Assembly (NCBI GenBank): GCA_027625915.1
Contig: JANTQA010000008.1
Span: forward strand, 5,635,501-5,699,500
DNA from: Anaeramoeba flamelloides
Lineage: Eukaryota > Metamonada > Anaeramoebidae
DNA length: 64,000 nt
Direction of reading: 5' to 3'
Positions 25,836 to 38,933 of the stretch are shown piece after piece. Made by a program: the position numbers and the translations under genes. Numbering within the stretch: position 1 is the first letter of the stretch; each line of letters starts with the position of its first letter. The notes beneath the pieces were generated by a model. The model saw nothing but the letters and a program-made list of their open reading frames with translations. It was not told where the DNA came from and did not search any database.

Positions 25836-26479
25836 AAATTTGTGTATTTGATTTTTCTTGCAATAAACCTCTATTTTGAGACAAATTTTAGAAAGACACT
25901 TTTCATTGTGGAAGTCTTAACACTGATTACTCAAGGCTTAAATTAGTCTTGAATTCAAACATTTTTCCTTAAATCCTTGACTTATTTGAAAAAGATAAGA
26001 ATAATTTATAAATTGATGAGATCAAAAACCAGAACTATTTTACTCAAGCAATTTTTATTGATCTTTGAACAAGGAACAATGAGAATATTAACTTCAATAG
26101 CAACGGTCTTTAACTTTAGACTTATCAAATTATAAAACTAATCCCTTAATCTTCAAAATTAATCAATTTATTTAATTGAAAAAAGGATCTATTTAGGTAT
26201 CTCAAAAATTAACTAAGGTTGAGTTTATTGTTTGTTTTTGAATTTCAAAACAATTTATTTTTAACTTTTCGAAAAGATTATTTTTTTTAATCTACTTTTG
26301 TAATTAGTTTTTTACAAAAAAAACTTAGTTGTAAAAAATTCATATCCAACAGTCATAGGTTTAAGAGATAAAAAGCAAATTTCACTCTTGTGAACAAAAC
26401 AAACAAAAAAACAAAAAACAAAACAAGATAAAAAAAAAACAAAACAAAACAAGAAAAGAAAAAACTCAAACACAAGTCA

Positions 26480-29400
26480 ATGAGCTTTTTAAAAAAATCT
26501 TTTTTTCTGAAACAATTAAGTAGCCCCAGCAGTGTTACTTTAGAACCAACCTTTTGGCAGCAATCATTTTTAGAGGAATTTCCGATTCCGCTTACATCCT
26601 TGGATCCAAGTAAGGTGAACTTGATAATCCGTCAAGCGTATAACAATATCTTGGTGAACAACTTGACGACACACAACTTGCCAAGGTTTTTAGAGTTTGT
26701 AACGGGAACTCTGACCAGGACGTTCAAGTTAAGTGCACAGGTCGACTTCTCGACACAAGATTTTGAAATGAAAAAGAATAGCTTTTTCACAAAGAAAGTG
26801 AACCAAAGTGTTGTTGACAACAAAAAACGAAAAAGAAGGGGCACCACAAAGCAAAAAAACAGCAAGCCCGTAATTGCAGGCCTTGTCGACGAAGAGACAA
26901 CACTCAAGCTGGTCAATTTATTACACTTGGCAAATATCATTAGCAAGCTAGTTATGGAAATGTCCATTAGCTACCTGGAGGGGATCGAGCGCGACAATGA
27001 AATCGCTTGGATCTTCAGCGAGCATTTTGAGTTCCCACCCGAGAATTCCAAAACAAACTCTACCATCGAATTTAAAACGCTGCCCAACCTATTAAACGCA
27101 TTGATCCAAATCGTTCTGCAACTAACAGACACAGCCCCGCACTCTAATTATGTGATCTTAATCGAAACAATTAATTTGATGCTGACCATCATTTCAAGCA
27201 GAATCTTTTCTTTGTCGCTTTCTTTGAAAAAGACGACACAGGGGCTTAATGAAACAAACGAAATCCATCGTGAAGAAAACCCCTTGGAGTTATTATTTTT
27301 GAAGATGAACAAACACAACGCTTCAAAGCTCATGTCAGTTTTACTCACTCATGCTTTTAACGCAAATAGCCGCCCTGTTTCTTCTCTGTTTTGGGAAAAA
27401 AAACATGGTTTGTGTTCTTGTTTTCTTTCTCTTTTGATTTTACAGCCCAGACACCCTTTAACGCACACTTCTAATTAATCAAATCAGTCCGCTTAAAAAA
27501 ACTTTTATTAATAACAACTCTTTAAGATAATGCCAACATAATTGTATTTTTGAAATTATTATTTGAGTTGAAAACAAAATTGAAAGATTATTGTTTGGGT
27601 TGAAAAAAAAATTAGGATTTAGCACTACTATTTGTTGCAAAATAAATGGAACAAAATTTTCAATCAGCTTTCCAAAAAAAAAAAAAGATTTTGAAGTCAT
27701 GTAACCTTTCGAATTTTTAATTCTGAAAATCAGGTTAAATTATTAATTTCCCTTTTAGAATTGGGACTTTTGTTGATTTATTTTAATTTTTGAGGAATGT
27801 GATGTTTTTTTTGATAAGCTGAATGAAAATTTTGATCTTTTTATTTTACAATTAACAGTATTATGACCAATCTTTTTTTTTTTTGTGTTATTGGTTTTTT
27901 TTTTTTGTATGCTTTGTTTTGATTATTTTGTGCCTTATATATAATCTTGTAGTGTTAAGCTAAAAAGTCTTTGGGCTGTATTAGTTTTTTTTTTTTTTTT
28001 TTTTTCATTTTGAAATTTCATTTTATATCCCACTAAAACACACACACACACACACACGCACACACACATATACATCCGTATATGTATATATAAATACATT
28101 GGCCACTATTTAATTATATTTAGGAGGATCGTTTCGACGTTCAAAGAAAAAAAATGACAGTTTTCAGACAAGAAATAACCAATTAAGTAATATAAGCATT
28201 TCTTTAGTCTTGTCATTATTACAACTGCAACCGCCTACAAGAAACACTCTGTTTCTCAATTATTTAATGAACAACATCCAACAAAAAAAAAATTCAACAA
28301 TCTTTAGCTCATTCCTCGAAGAACTAAAACCCGTAAATGTAAATAGCAAAGAAATTATTAATCAAAAATTACACTTTGAGAGCGAAATTTTTTATAATTA
28401 TTTTGAAGAAACAAATAACATTGACTTCCAAATAGCGCTATTGCTATATCACGTCATTAATAAAAATTCTGATTGTTTGGATTTTTTGATCTCAAACAAA
28501 AAAAAATTGCCAGCTTTTATTTTAACCATTCTCCGATCCATTTATAATTACACTATTAATCTTAAAAAAATGAATAAAAAATATCAGCAAATTATTGAGC
28601 GTTCCATTTATTTGTTGCTTTCAATTTTATTCATTTTTACAAAGCAAGAGAAATTTTGTACCTTTATATTTTCAGTAGAAGTTTCTAATTTATCATGGCT
28701 AAAGAACTCTTCAACAGTCGAAGAGCCTATTGGTAACATCATGGTTTTGGTATTATGCGATCTAATCCAGATTTATATTTTAAAATCTTATCATCCTCAA
28801 AAATTAAATCTATGCTTTGGCATTTTACAGCATCTTTCTTCCTACTTCCAGTAAGATTTATATTTAACTCGCTTTTTTTTTTTTTTTTTTTTTTTCTTAT
28901 TATTATTATTATTATTTTTTTTAATAATTTCAGTTTAAAAAAGTTTTAGTAAAAATTTTTTAAAAAAAACCTCAAAACAGTCAACATACCCTAATCGAGC
29001 CAGTTTTTAGGACACAAACTATTTTCCAGTCAAAAGTACCCAGTTGTAATGAATGAATACATGCGCTAAAAAGGTTTGAATGGAGATAAAGAAGAAAAAT
29101 TAATTTTTAGGAAATTTCATATTGAAATCATTTTTTCACATTTTTGTTCATTATATTTTGTTATTTTTTTTTTACTACCAAATTGTTTTGTAATTTTTAA
29201 TTTATTGCAAGACTGATGAAACAAAGTAAAAATGTGATATTCTAAGGTTATTGAAACAGTTTGAAAATGATTGTAGAAAAAACTATTTATTTCTATTAGA
29301 ATTCTATTTAGAAATTCAATTGAAGATCCAAATGAACCTTGTTGTTTTTGATAAAATGAGCTACCTAAGAATTTGAGTTTTTCAATTTTTTTTGAAAATA

Positions 29401-32400
29401 TATTGATTGATTAGATTTATTTCATACAGATATCAACTATTCTCTTGAAAGTTTGCTATTCTACTTCTTTCTTATTTATTCTTCAAAGGCCAATTACCAA
29501 AAACAATAATTGATATTTGGAAATTAATGTTAGTGACATTTGACAGAAAAAAAGTTTAGATCAATTATTTTTATGTCACACTTTTTTCAAATTACTTTAT
29601 TATATTGATTGCTTTTATTTTAAGGGGGGCAAACTTCCTATTTTAATTACTTTATTATATGTTTTAATAAAAAAAATACCAGTTATTTAAAATAATGCAG
29701 GATTTTAAATTGTATTACAGAAGAATTATTTGATAATTTATATTGCAGAATCTATACCCCAATTTAACTATTTTGTAATTTGCATTCCAGAATTTTAAAG
29801 CCAAAAATATTTATGAAAGAACGGCGATTCCTATTTGTAAATTAAAAAAATTTTTTAAAACTTTAATCAAAAGTTAAATAATAATCAATTTTCATTTTTA
29901 TTTTCATTTCCAGGTTTTCTGAAGGATAATAAAAGGAATTTAATTTTTTTTTTATTATTATTGAAAAAGTTTCGATTGCACTCAAAATTCCATTAGACTT
30001 TAATTCCCTTTTCATAATTAATAAGCCTGGAATCATTAGATTTCACGATTATTAATCAATGAAAATAATTTCAAAATATCACAGTTTAAAATTAATTCAT
30101 CAAGTTTTATTTCTTTTAATTTGCTTTTAAATATAGACCTATCTTTTTCATAGCAAGGGATAATACATGAAAAATGATCAATATTTTCTATCATTTCTTT
30201 CTGTTCATATTTTAAACCTAAAGAACAAACTTTATTTGTATTGCTATTGATTACATAGTAATATCTATTTTAGTAAGTTGTGTAAATGTCCTGAATTTTA
30301 AAATGGTTGAAATTGACCGATAAATGTCGTTATTTTAATGAAGTTGAGAAAATAAGGAATATATTTCTCATTTTCGGAACAATGAATCAAATTGCATGAG
30401 TTATTTTTTGTTGAAGTGTGAGGATCTTTAAGGAAATGAATTAAAAATAATTTAAAAAAAAATCAAAGAAAAATAAAAAAAATTTTTTTCTTCATTTTGT
30501 ATCATTAAAGCTGGACAAATTCTAAAATTCTTAATAAAAGTTTTATAAGTAATTATACTCAACTAAAATAAATATTTTTTATAAATAACAACATTTTGAT
30601 AAAGTTTTTTTTGGCCCTCTTTAAACTCTCAAAATAAATAATACTAGCCAATAACAACACCATTCTATTTCTTTTTTTTAATAAAAAACATAACTGGCTA
30701 ATTAAGATCTAGAGAAAATTCACATTTCTTCTATCCATTTACCTCTTCTATTTTTTATATTTAGAAACTTTAACCAAACTCAACAAGTTAAATGAAATTA
30801 TCAAAAAAATTGAAAATTTCTAAAATTTAACCTACTGGTTAATTAAAATTTTGATTTGTTTACGACCATTCCAAAGAAAATTTGTAAAAAAAAAAAAAGA
30901 TAAATTCGAACCTATCCTGACAAATTTTCCCAAAACCACAATCAAAAGATTTTTTCGGTGATTTAAAATATAAATATTTAAAGTGGCATAATATTTTTTC
31001 CATACCATGGCCTGCCCAGATTATTTTTTTACAATAAATCTTTTGATCATTTGACAGTACTCCTTATGTCATAAACTTAGTTTATAAGTGTTTTAATTTT
31101 TTTCCATACCAATTTTCTAGAAACTCACAAAACCTATTCCTGAAATGAGTTTTTTCCTAAACATGATTTTGAATTTTTTTGAAAGTCGATATAATTTTTG
31201 AATCAAATCAACAAAAATTGAAATAAAACCATTTTTTTTAGCTGATATTTTTCAATTACCTTTGACCTAAAGATCAATGAGCCAATTTTTCAACAAATAA
31301 ACACTTTTTTAATAATTACAACCCAATTAAAAATGAAAAAAACCCTATTTTTTTTTTTTTACAAATAATATTTCAATAATCATATGTTTTCAAAATAATA
31401 AAATATTTTGTCTTGAATATACTTATTTTAGTTGATATTTTTATAATTTAATTTTTATTTTTTAAAAAAAATTATAAAAAAAAGAAAAATAAAAAAAAGT
31501 GTTAAAAATTTTGGAATAACTTTTCTCAAATTTTATTAATGGCTAAGATTATTACAAAATAATTTATTAAGAGAAACTTCAAATTTTCATTTTATTTCAT
31601 TTTTGAAAATATTCCAATTATTAACCCTAAAATTATTTATGTAGATTCGCTTCCTTAAATTTCCTAATGTTTATCACCAATTAATATTTGGAAAAAGTAA
31701 AAATTAGTGTTTTTTTCAAAGTTTTTAATGTTGTGATGGCTGAGGAAAACCGTGAATGACCATTCTCACAAAAATGGTTATTTAACACACATTTTAACAC
31801 GAATTGTTATATTTAAAGCAAAAAAAAATTTTTGAAAAAGTGACATATAAATTTGAACCAAAACTACAATTTTGTAATTTTCAAGATAGCAATTTCATTT
31901 TTTTATTTGAACAGCTTGATGGAAAATTTCTGATAAATTTAGAACAAAAAAAGAAAAAAAATCAAATTGAGTGCGTAGGACCACGGAATTTTCACAAAAA
32001 GTTGGTTTAAATCTTGATAAAAAATCATTTAACATTGAAATAAAAAATATATTATTTTGTGCATGTACATTTCATGTTTATTTGCTAAATTACATTTGTT
32101 GAATATTTTTTTTTGAATTGAAAAAATTCATGAAGTTTCAAGATGTATCTTTTTAGTTTGGTTTCTTAAAACCATTTGGTTGAAATTTCCAACAACAACA
32201 ACAATGTAAATTGAGATATTTCATTTGTTTTTTCGAATTGATCATATTTTAAATTTAAAAAAAAAATTGACAGTTTTAAAAACAAATGCTTTTAAAAAAA
32301 GAGATAATTTTGTCTTTATGAGATACAATGTTATTAGATTATGGGGTGTAGTGTTTATGAACATTTTTGCGAGAATATACCCAATTTACAATCCACCATC

Positions 32401-34769
32401 TTCTTGCGAAAATGTACAATCTTCTTTTGATGTATCAATTTTTATTTTGTTTTGTTTTTCATTGATCCAAAGGATATTCATTTCCATGTCGTATTTATTG
32501 TTTTGATTAGTGGAAATAATCTCCTTTTTATAATTCTTCGTTTTGGATCTCCTTCCAGACTCAAAAAAAATGATATTGTTCGAGGTGATATAAGATGATA
32601 TCCATCGTCGTTCTTTGAACCCCTCAATATCATCTTATGTCACCAGAACAACATCATTTTTTTTGAGTCTGGAAGGAGATCCAAAACGAAGAATTATAAA
32701 AAGGCGATTTTTGAACAAATGAAACAATATGAGAACTATTTATTTTTGGAACTCGGGATCTAACTCATCGAAACTAAAAACAAAAAACAAATCAAACAAA
32801 TCAAACTAATTTGTTATTTTTTAATGGTGCTTTGAATAACTTGTTCTTCAAAGGATCTTATTCTCCCAATGGAGTTAACAAAAACATTGAAGTTAAATTT
32901 TAAATTTTTAGCATTGGAGACAAAACTTTGTTTAAATTTTACAGAGACAAACTAGATTGTTTGTCCTTTCAATGAGATCTATTTCCTCTTTTATTCCTCG
33001 TTTGTCAAACAATTCTCGAAAACGATCAAACATAAAATCTTGCATGTACCTGGTGTTCTTAACAATGAATGATTTTCAACCTTCATTCTAAAATTTCTTG
33101 AATTGATATAGTAAAAAAAAAATGTATTTTTTTTTTTTTTTTTTTTTAAAAATGATAAATTTATATTTTTTTTCCTTTCAAAATATTCTATTGATTGTCT
33201 CTTCTCTCTTTTTATTTCAGAAAACAGATCACAAACAATTTTTTTTTTTTTTTTAAAATGATATTAGTTTTTTTTCGAAATGAGAAAAAAAAACAATATT
33301 TGTAAATAGACTTTGTTTTTAATAAAGAAACGAAATTTATTCAATTTCTAAACATTCTCCAAATTATGAAGCACTTTTTTTTTTGGCATTTCTTGAACAA
33401 GTATTTGGGTTCCTTACCAAAATATTTGTTCAACTGTTTTGAAATTTAGACATTCGCAAATCTTGCTGTTATCAATTAAACAACATCGCAAAAAAAATTG
33501 TTAAAGTACTTATAAAATAACTTTAAATATCATATTTAAATTCAAATTTTCAAAGTAAAATACCTTTTATTTTACAAAATTAGAATTAGAAATAAGAAGA
33601 TCAGAAATTTTTCAAACTTTACCTAATAATATAAGGAATTTCACAAAATATTTACATGGAAACTACAATAATATCTTAAACCTTTAAGAGAGCTAATCTC
33701 TTTCTTATCTGTAGTTATCAAAAATTATTTACTTAAAATTTTCACAAAGAAAAAGTTTGAGTTTTAAAAAAAAATAAATAGCAATCTTATTTCTATTTCT
33801 TTATAAAAATTATTTATTTCTTATCATAAAAAATAACAAAATAGAGATTTATCAATTCAAGTTTCAGAAAAAATTATCAACATATTTAAAGTTTTATCTG
33901 GACAAATTATTCAATTTTTAGATTTAAAAATCGAGGAATTTGACGAAAACCAATTCCATTTCAAAGAAGAAGATATTATTCCTACAACAAAAACAAAAAC
34001 AAAAACGAAAAGTAAAAAGAAAAAGAAAAAAAAGAAAAGAAATAAATCAAAAAAAAAATTTAAACCCGTGCTCGAACAGGGTGATTATCAACTTTGTGAA
34101 TCCGTTTTATCTGGCTGGGTGGATGCCGAAACGATATTCCCACCACCGAGTATAATTGAAAGGCCAAAAAGAATAAACCCAAATCATTTAAAAAACCATT
34201 TCGATCATTTTTACAAAGATCTTTCACACGAAATAAAATTATGCACAGATTTATTAGTCTTTTTATTAGATATTATTAATACCTGCTTAACTTTAAGATT
34301 AACAAAAAATCCATGCTTCATTCACATTTTATTAAAAAATGAGTTCAAATTTGAATTATTTTCGCATCATCCAAGATTATGGAAATATGTTTCAAACATT
34401 CTTTTAATAATTAAATATTTCCAAAGATCAATCAAAAAGTATAAGTTACAACAGCTACAGAAACAAAGACAACAACAGTCCCAGCAACAACCACAAACAC
34501 AACAACCACATTTACAACAGCAACAACAGCAACAACAAAATGAAGAAAAGACATTGTCGAAGGACGCTTTAATTTCGATCTATAAAAAATTTGCACCTCT
34601 TTTAAATTTTGAAGATCTTGGGATCAATGTTGCTCCAAAAAAATCTTTAAAATATGTTGAAGATAATTCAATTTCAAAAAAATACTTTTTAGTTTATACC
34701 TGGTTTTTAATTTCTAAATATTCTGGAATTTACTTTGATAAAAATATTTTAAGAGTACTTAGATATTAA
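26480..34769 (+). CDS. DYM: Dymeclin, three exons
   Basis: Exons 26480-27407, 28124-28850 and 33845-34769 join in frame to 859 residues (human dymeclin has 669). Dymeclin is a peripheral Golgi protein needed for Golgi organisation and traffic. Exon 1 matches the N-terminus (FWQQSFLEEFPIP like human FWNQLLSFSFPAP; TFKLSAQ like ELKLSAE). Exon 2 matches the middle (IALLLYHVINKNSDCLDFL like ATLLLYTLLHQNSNIRTYM; IGNIMVLVLCDLIQ). Exon 3 matches the C-terminal helices (VSEKIINIFKVLSG like AAQRIISLFSLLSK; LDIINTCLT; LKYVED; YTWFLISKYSG). Introns: 27408-28123 (donor GTTTGT, acceptor TTTAG) and 28851-33844 (GTAAGA, AATAG); the phases fit only with these sites. Extra length comes from a lysine-rich insert in exon 1, a lysine run in exon 3 and a glutamine-rich stretch near 34440-34540. 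The N-terminus MSFLKK lacks the Gly2 that is myristoylated in the human protein. Exon 1 is clearly richer in GC than exons 2 and 3. Confidence 0.92.
28036..28070. repeat. (CA)n microsatellite in dymeclin intron 1
   Basis: CA units interrupted by one CG, followed by TATACATCCGTATATGTATA. Located about 55 bp before the exon 2 acceptor. Confidence 0.9.
29010..29560 (+). repeat. Repeat R4 copy 1
   Basis: It shares with 54790-55490 the ordered words 'gttgtaatg..aatacatg', 'gttattgaaac..gaaaatgatt', 'atatcaactatt', 'tattctact..ttct' and 'ttcttcaaagg'. No protein is evident. It is located in dymeclin intron 2. Confidence 0.65.
29990..30310 (-). mobile_element. LINE 3' end, second copy of subfamily 1
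   Basis: On the minus strand it reads NRYYYVINSNTNKVCSLGLK, then MIENIDHFSCIIPCYEKDR, ending INNREI and stop, residue for residue like the 24.6 kb copy (INNYEI). The second knuckle Cys is Gly here, so it is decayed. It is 5' truncated. Confidence 0.72.
31735..32415 (+). repeat. Repeat R5 copy 1 with coding-like region
   Basis: It matches 42000-43260 once the R3 insertion there is removed. An open frame at 32225-32506 reads KTNAFKKRDNFVFMRYN then VIRLWGVVFMNIFARIY; the other copy keeps the same frame with mostly conservative changes. It is probably a fragment of a transposon gene. No family recognised. Confidence 0.65.
32523..32704. mobile_element. Near-perfect 182 bp palindrome
   Basis: Arms of about 80 bp begin CCTTTTTATAATTCTTCGTT and end with the exact inverse. 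Only a few mismatches lie near the centre, so it is young compared with MITE-A. Base content is richer in GC than the flanks. No clear target duplication. It lies in dymeclin intron 2. Confidence 0.75.
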
Positions 34770-36191
34770 AAAAAAAATAAATAATATTATTTGAAATATT
34801 AATACTAATTTTGACCATTATTTAATTAAATAATAGAACCAATTATATATAATTATATATAACTGCTATATAATTTTGTTTTTTAAAATCTATTTTATTA
34901 TTAATATTTTTATTACAAACTTTAAACATTTTTTTTTTTTTTGATCTATTAGTTAAAGAAATTGAAATTTCAGGCCGAATTATTCAAATAATGTTCAATA
35001 AATAATATGTGGTAATATTATTATTTTTTTGTCTATTTATTGGAAATGCTGCAGAATAATAAAATTATACTATTTTTTTATTATAAAGTGAACACTTTAT
35101 GTCTTTCGCTAAAATTTCGGTATTTTTTATTTTTTCTAATTTTGTGTAATCGACACCAAAAATAATATTGACTCTAATGATGAATATTAAAAATTGAATG
35201 GGGATTGTTGATCAATAAACTAATAAAGAAAAAAAAATTCAAATACATTAAACTGAAACTCTTTTTGCTTATTGAGAAAACATAATTAAAAATATATTAA
35301 TTTGGAATTGAATAAAGAGTTACTTTTTGAAATTTGAATTTAACACAATTAAAAAAAGTTTAGTTACTCGGTTTTTTGATCATTAGAGATTTTTAAAAAA
35401 TATAATTGTATTTAAAAGCAAAATGTCTTTAAACAAAATAATTTTCCGAATCAAAAGAAATTATTTATTTTTTTTTTTGGAATAATTTTTTGGAAAACTA
35501 CAATTTCAATTTTCAATTCTAAAGGATAAAACGAAATTCAGGGAAGAGGAAGATGGTAAAACCATCTTTAATTGCTTTTTTCAAAATAAAAAAAAAATTG
35601 ATTAAGATATTAAAACTTTAATAGATATCGCGGATTTTTTACTCATTTTTTTTTCATCAATGATATTCACTTTTTGGGATTATTTATTACCAAGTGGGTT
35701 TAAAAAATTACAAATTCATATCAGAAAAAAAACAATTTGTAACTTGAATGTTTGATAGTAATTAGTTTTTATCTTTTTTTTTTTTGGTAGAAGACAATAA
35801 CTAAAAAGAGAAATTTAATTTTTCAACTCATACAAAAACTTTGTTTAATTTCAATTATGGTTTTTAAAATTGTTTTGTTTTGGTTGTGTGTGTTCCACTC
35901 GATACAGAAAAAAAGGAGTTGTATTTTTTCAAGAAAAATAATTCAAATGAAATTTCAATTTTTACAAAACAATAAAATGATTTACTTGGTTTATTCATTT
36001 TTTTGGAGAAAAACAAGTAATTTCATCATATTTTTGACGGATCTTTAAATTCATTTGATTTTTGTAATTATAAAATAATAAAATGTTGAAAAAATTTTTG
36101 TTTTTTCAATTTTTACTAAAATGTTCTGGTTGGTTTTTGAATCAAAATAATGAATCAAGAGCTGGTTAAAACAATATTATAAACAAATTTA

Positions 36192-36194
<3 letters not shown>

Positions 36195-36241
<47 letters not shown>
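36195..36241. repeat. (AT)n microsatellite
   Basis: About 23 TA units between 'ttagac' and 'ctattacag', in the dymeclin to UBA-gene interval. Confidence 0.9.
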
Positions 36242-36242
<1 letters not shown>

Positions 36243-37789
36243 ATTACAGCAAATTCCTTAAAAAACAAAACAAACTTTGTACCAGTTGGTTATACTTATA
36301 GTATTATAATTGATAATTAAAAAGATAAATAAAAATTTTAAATTCTTACCAATCTTTGAATTCTATATGGGAAAAAAAGAATGTTTGAGTATTGTTTTTG
36401 TAATTCTTCATGTTTTTTTTTTGATTTATTTTTAGAGGTAACATAACTTCTTCTCTTTCTCAGGTAGACAAATAAAATAATAAAAAAATAATCACCTAGA
36501 TAAAAAATAAAAATAAAAAAAAACCCTTCTTTCCAGAGAACCAATTGTGTTTCAGGATTAAAATATACAAATGATAATCTAAAATTCATCTTTCAAATCT
36601 TCTTAAACACATTATTTTCTATAATTATCATTTTCTTAAAAAAATACTTTTGGTATAGTTCATAGAACCACCAAACATTATAAGAAATTTCCCGATTTGT
36701 TTGAATCTTTTTGGAAGATAATAAAAATAGAACATGAATGAGAATTGGAACACAATCCCAATCAACTTCTAAAACCGATATAATTATTTCGAGAAATTAC
36801 GATTTACTGGTCTGTTCTAAAATATCATGAATTCAAATTAGAAATTCTTTATAATATAATCACAAATATGTGAACTTTTAATACTCATTATTTAATCAAA
36901 AAATAGGGAATGTATTATTAAGAAAGTTTTTTTAGCTTTCTTTAAAAATGTTTTAAATATAATATTTTATATCGTATATTAATTCTTGATTTTTATTTGT
37001 TTAATTTTATATTTAAAACTTTTAAAAAATAAAATTATATTCAAAAAAGAATAGAAATATTTTTTTTTCATCTATATACTTCACTTAAATCAGAAAAATT
37101 AAATTATGTTAAATGAATTCAAAAATTTACTTTTTGTGTTCTCCTTTTATCTATTCGAAATTATGTTTACTATCACTCTAATATATTAACATATTTTTAT
37201 ATATTTATTTAATAAAAAATAAATTTGAAATTTGAAATTATATGATTATTTTTAACAATAAACACTATATCAAAAATATCAAACCCATAAAAATTCAATT
37301 TTTTTAGAAAATATTTACAAATAAATTATATGAGAAATAACTAATTAGAGCTTTTAACTAATTTTAATGTTTAAAAATGTTTATAATTTACATACACACA
37401 TAAAACAATAAATTAATCACCAATAATTATTTTAAAAAATGAATCTTTAAAAAAATCCAGAGTAAGAAGATTGATTTTTAATAGCTAATTTTTTTTTTTT
37501 AAATATAATTATTCTGACAAAGTTTTATTATTATGAAGTGAATAAATTTGAATATTCAAAACAAGAATTTCACAAAATTAATGAATAAAAATACTTTTTA
37601 TATTATTTTTAAACTTGATTTAGTTTTACAAGATAAAATGAAGAATAGAATAAAGAAAAAAGAAAAATTCCGAAGAAACGGATAAAATTATAAGGAGAGA
37701 ATTTAAAAATAATTAAAAAAAAAACCCTAAATTTATTGGATAAATATGAATTTGAATATTTAGGGTTTTACTGGATATCTTTGATTTGA

Positions 37790-38570
37790 GTTCCCTTTTC
37801 CAAATAACATGTTGGGTAATATTCTTCAAAAAGTATTCTATGGTAATGTCAGATATTTCTTTTGTATTAATTTTCCTTAGTGGTTCATCGATATATATTC
37901 TTTGACAACGAATATATAGAAGTCAAAAATTTTTGATTTTTTTGATTATTTTTTCAAATATATTATGGATCTTTTATGATTTTTCACAGTACTAAATGAA
38001 ATTTTCTCCAACATCAATTTTTTTCTTATAAAACATTTACATATTTTGGATTCTAGATCTTTTAAAATCAATTGATGTATCGTTTAGGACGAGTTGTTAA
38101 GGATTTTAGTTTGTAGAGTTTTTAATGATTTCTAGTTTAGATATCGTTGTTTCAACTGAAGTTATCAGGAAATTAGGGAAAATTTTGAGATATCTTTTAA
38201 TTTTTGAGTTTTCAAATTGTTTGAATATTTTTATTATATTTTATGGCTTTGATATGGGCCCAAGATGTTTCTTTTTTTTTTATTTCTTCTTTCCCCATGT
38301 TCTCCAAATCAATGGTCTCATCTTTTCTATCTTCAAATCCATTGATTGGTAATCCAGTTTTTTATATCATAATTTTGTGATGAAATTAGATTTCCTCTTT
38401 AGTATATTGTGTTATTGTCAACTTTGCTCTTGTTTCCTATTTGGGTAAATTTGCAGTGCTGCATTTTGTTCTTTGATTATGGTTTTCATTTTTATGATAA
38501 TCTCAGTATCTGTATCTTAAAATATTACTTTGGCTAGATTAAAATTATCACCCAATAGAGTACTTGATAT
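37790..38570 (-). mobile_element. Decayed LINE, endonuclease part
   Basis: On the minus strand a frame reads STLLGDNFNLAKVIF, resembling the GDFN motif of apurinic-type LINE endonucleases, followed about 50 codons later by HNILKRKSNFITKL, like the 'W.....kSriDyi' motif. Further on, RKINTKEISDITIEYFLKNI is shared with 46.0 kb. Several stops; no polymerase part is seen. Confidence 0.45.
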
Positions 38571-38933
38571 AAAGGGAAAACTACAAGAAAAGTTGAAATT
38601 CTGAGAGTATTTGATAATTTTTAATTTTTATATATATCTGTATCGTCAAAATTTACCTCGGTTTTATCTAATTTTTTGAGAGACGATTCTGTTATTATGA
38701 ATTATCTACAAAGTTTCTACAAAACAACTTTTTGCTTGGGAAAACAGAACAACCCCATTTTATGTTAATAACCATTCAAAACTTTATTTAAATTGGAATT
38801 AAAACCGAAGAATGTGAAATAATCAACAAAAAAAATTCATTTTTTAACAAAATTTTTTGTATTGTTTTTTTACGTTTGTTCTTTAAAGAAGAAATTTTTT
38901 CAGTTTTTTATTAAAAGAAACCAATTTTGAGAA

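Larger units (their letters stand above)
19903..26479. other. Intergenic region between RPL27A and dymeclin
   Basis: Divergent arrangement, so both promoters should lie here. 19903-23500 shows no repeat family or gene I recognise. 23508-24560 is R1 and MITE-A, 24600 a LINE tail and 25270 a large inverted repeat. The final 80 bp before the dymeclin ATG is an A/C-rich leader ('aaacaaaacaagaaaag'). Confidence 0.6.
28851..33844 (+). other. 5.0 kb second intron of dymeclin
   Basis: The boundaries restore HLSSYFQ-DLSIQVSEKII, which aligns without a gap to human NMSAQFRSLHQYAAQRII. The intron contains repeat R4 (29010-29560), a LINE 3' end on the opposite strand (29990-30310), repeat R5 (31735-32415), a near-perfect palindrome (32523-32704) and poly-T tracts. 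The remainder, 30310-31730 and 32710-33840, is AT-rich sequence in which I recognise nothing. Confidence 0.85.
34770..38933. other. Intergenic region between dymeclin and the UBA-like gene
   Basis: It holds an AT microsatellite at 36195, a hairpin with 'aaaccctaaat' and 'atttagggttt' arms at 37722-37770, and the LINE endonuclease remnant. 34770-36190 and 36250-37700 are AT-rich with nothing recognised. Confidence 0.6.

Noticed and set aside
34441-34540. CAA/CAG-rich tract in dymeclin exon 3 as a separate microsatellite element
   Set aside because: It is in frame, flanked on both sides by conserved dymeclin sequence, and is best read as a poly-Gln insert.
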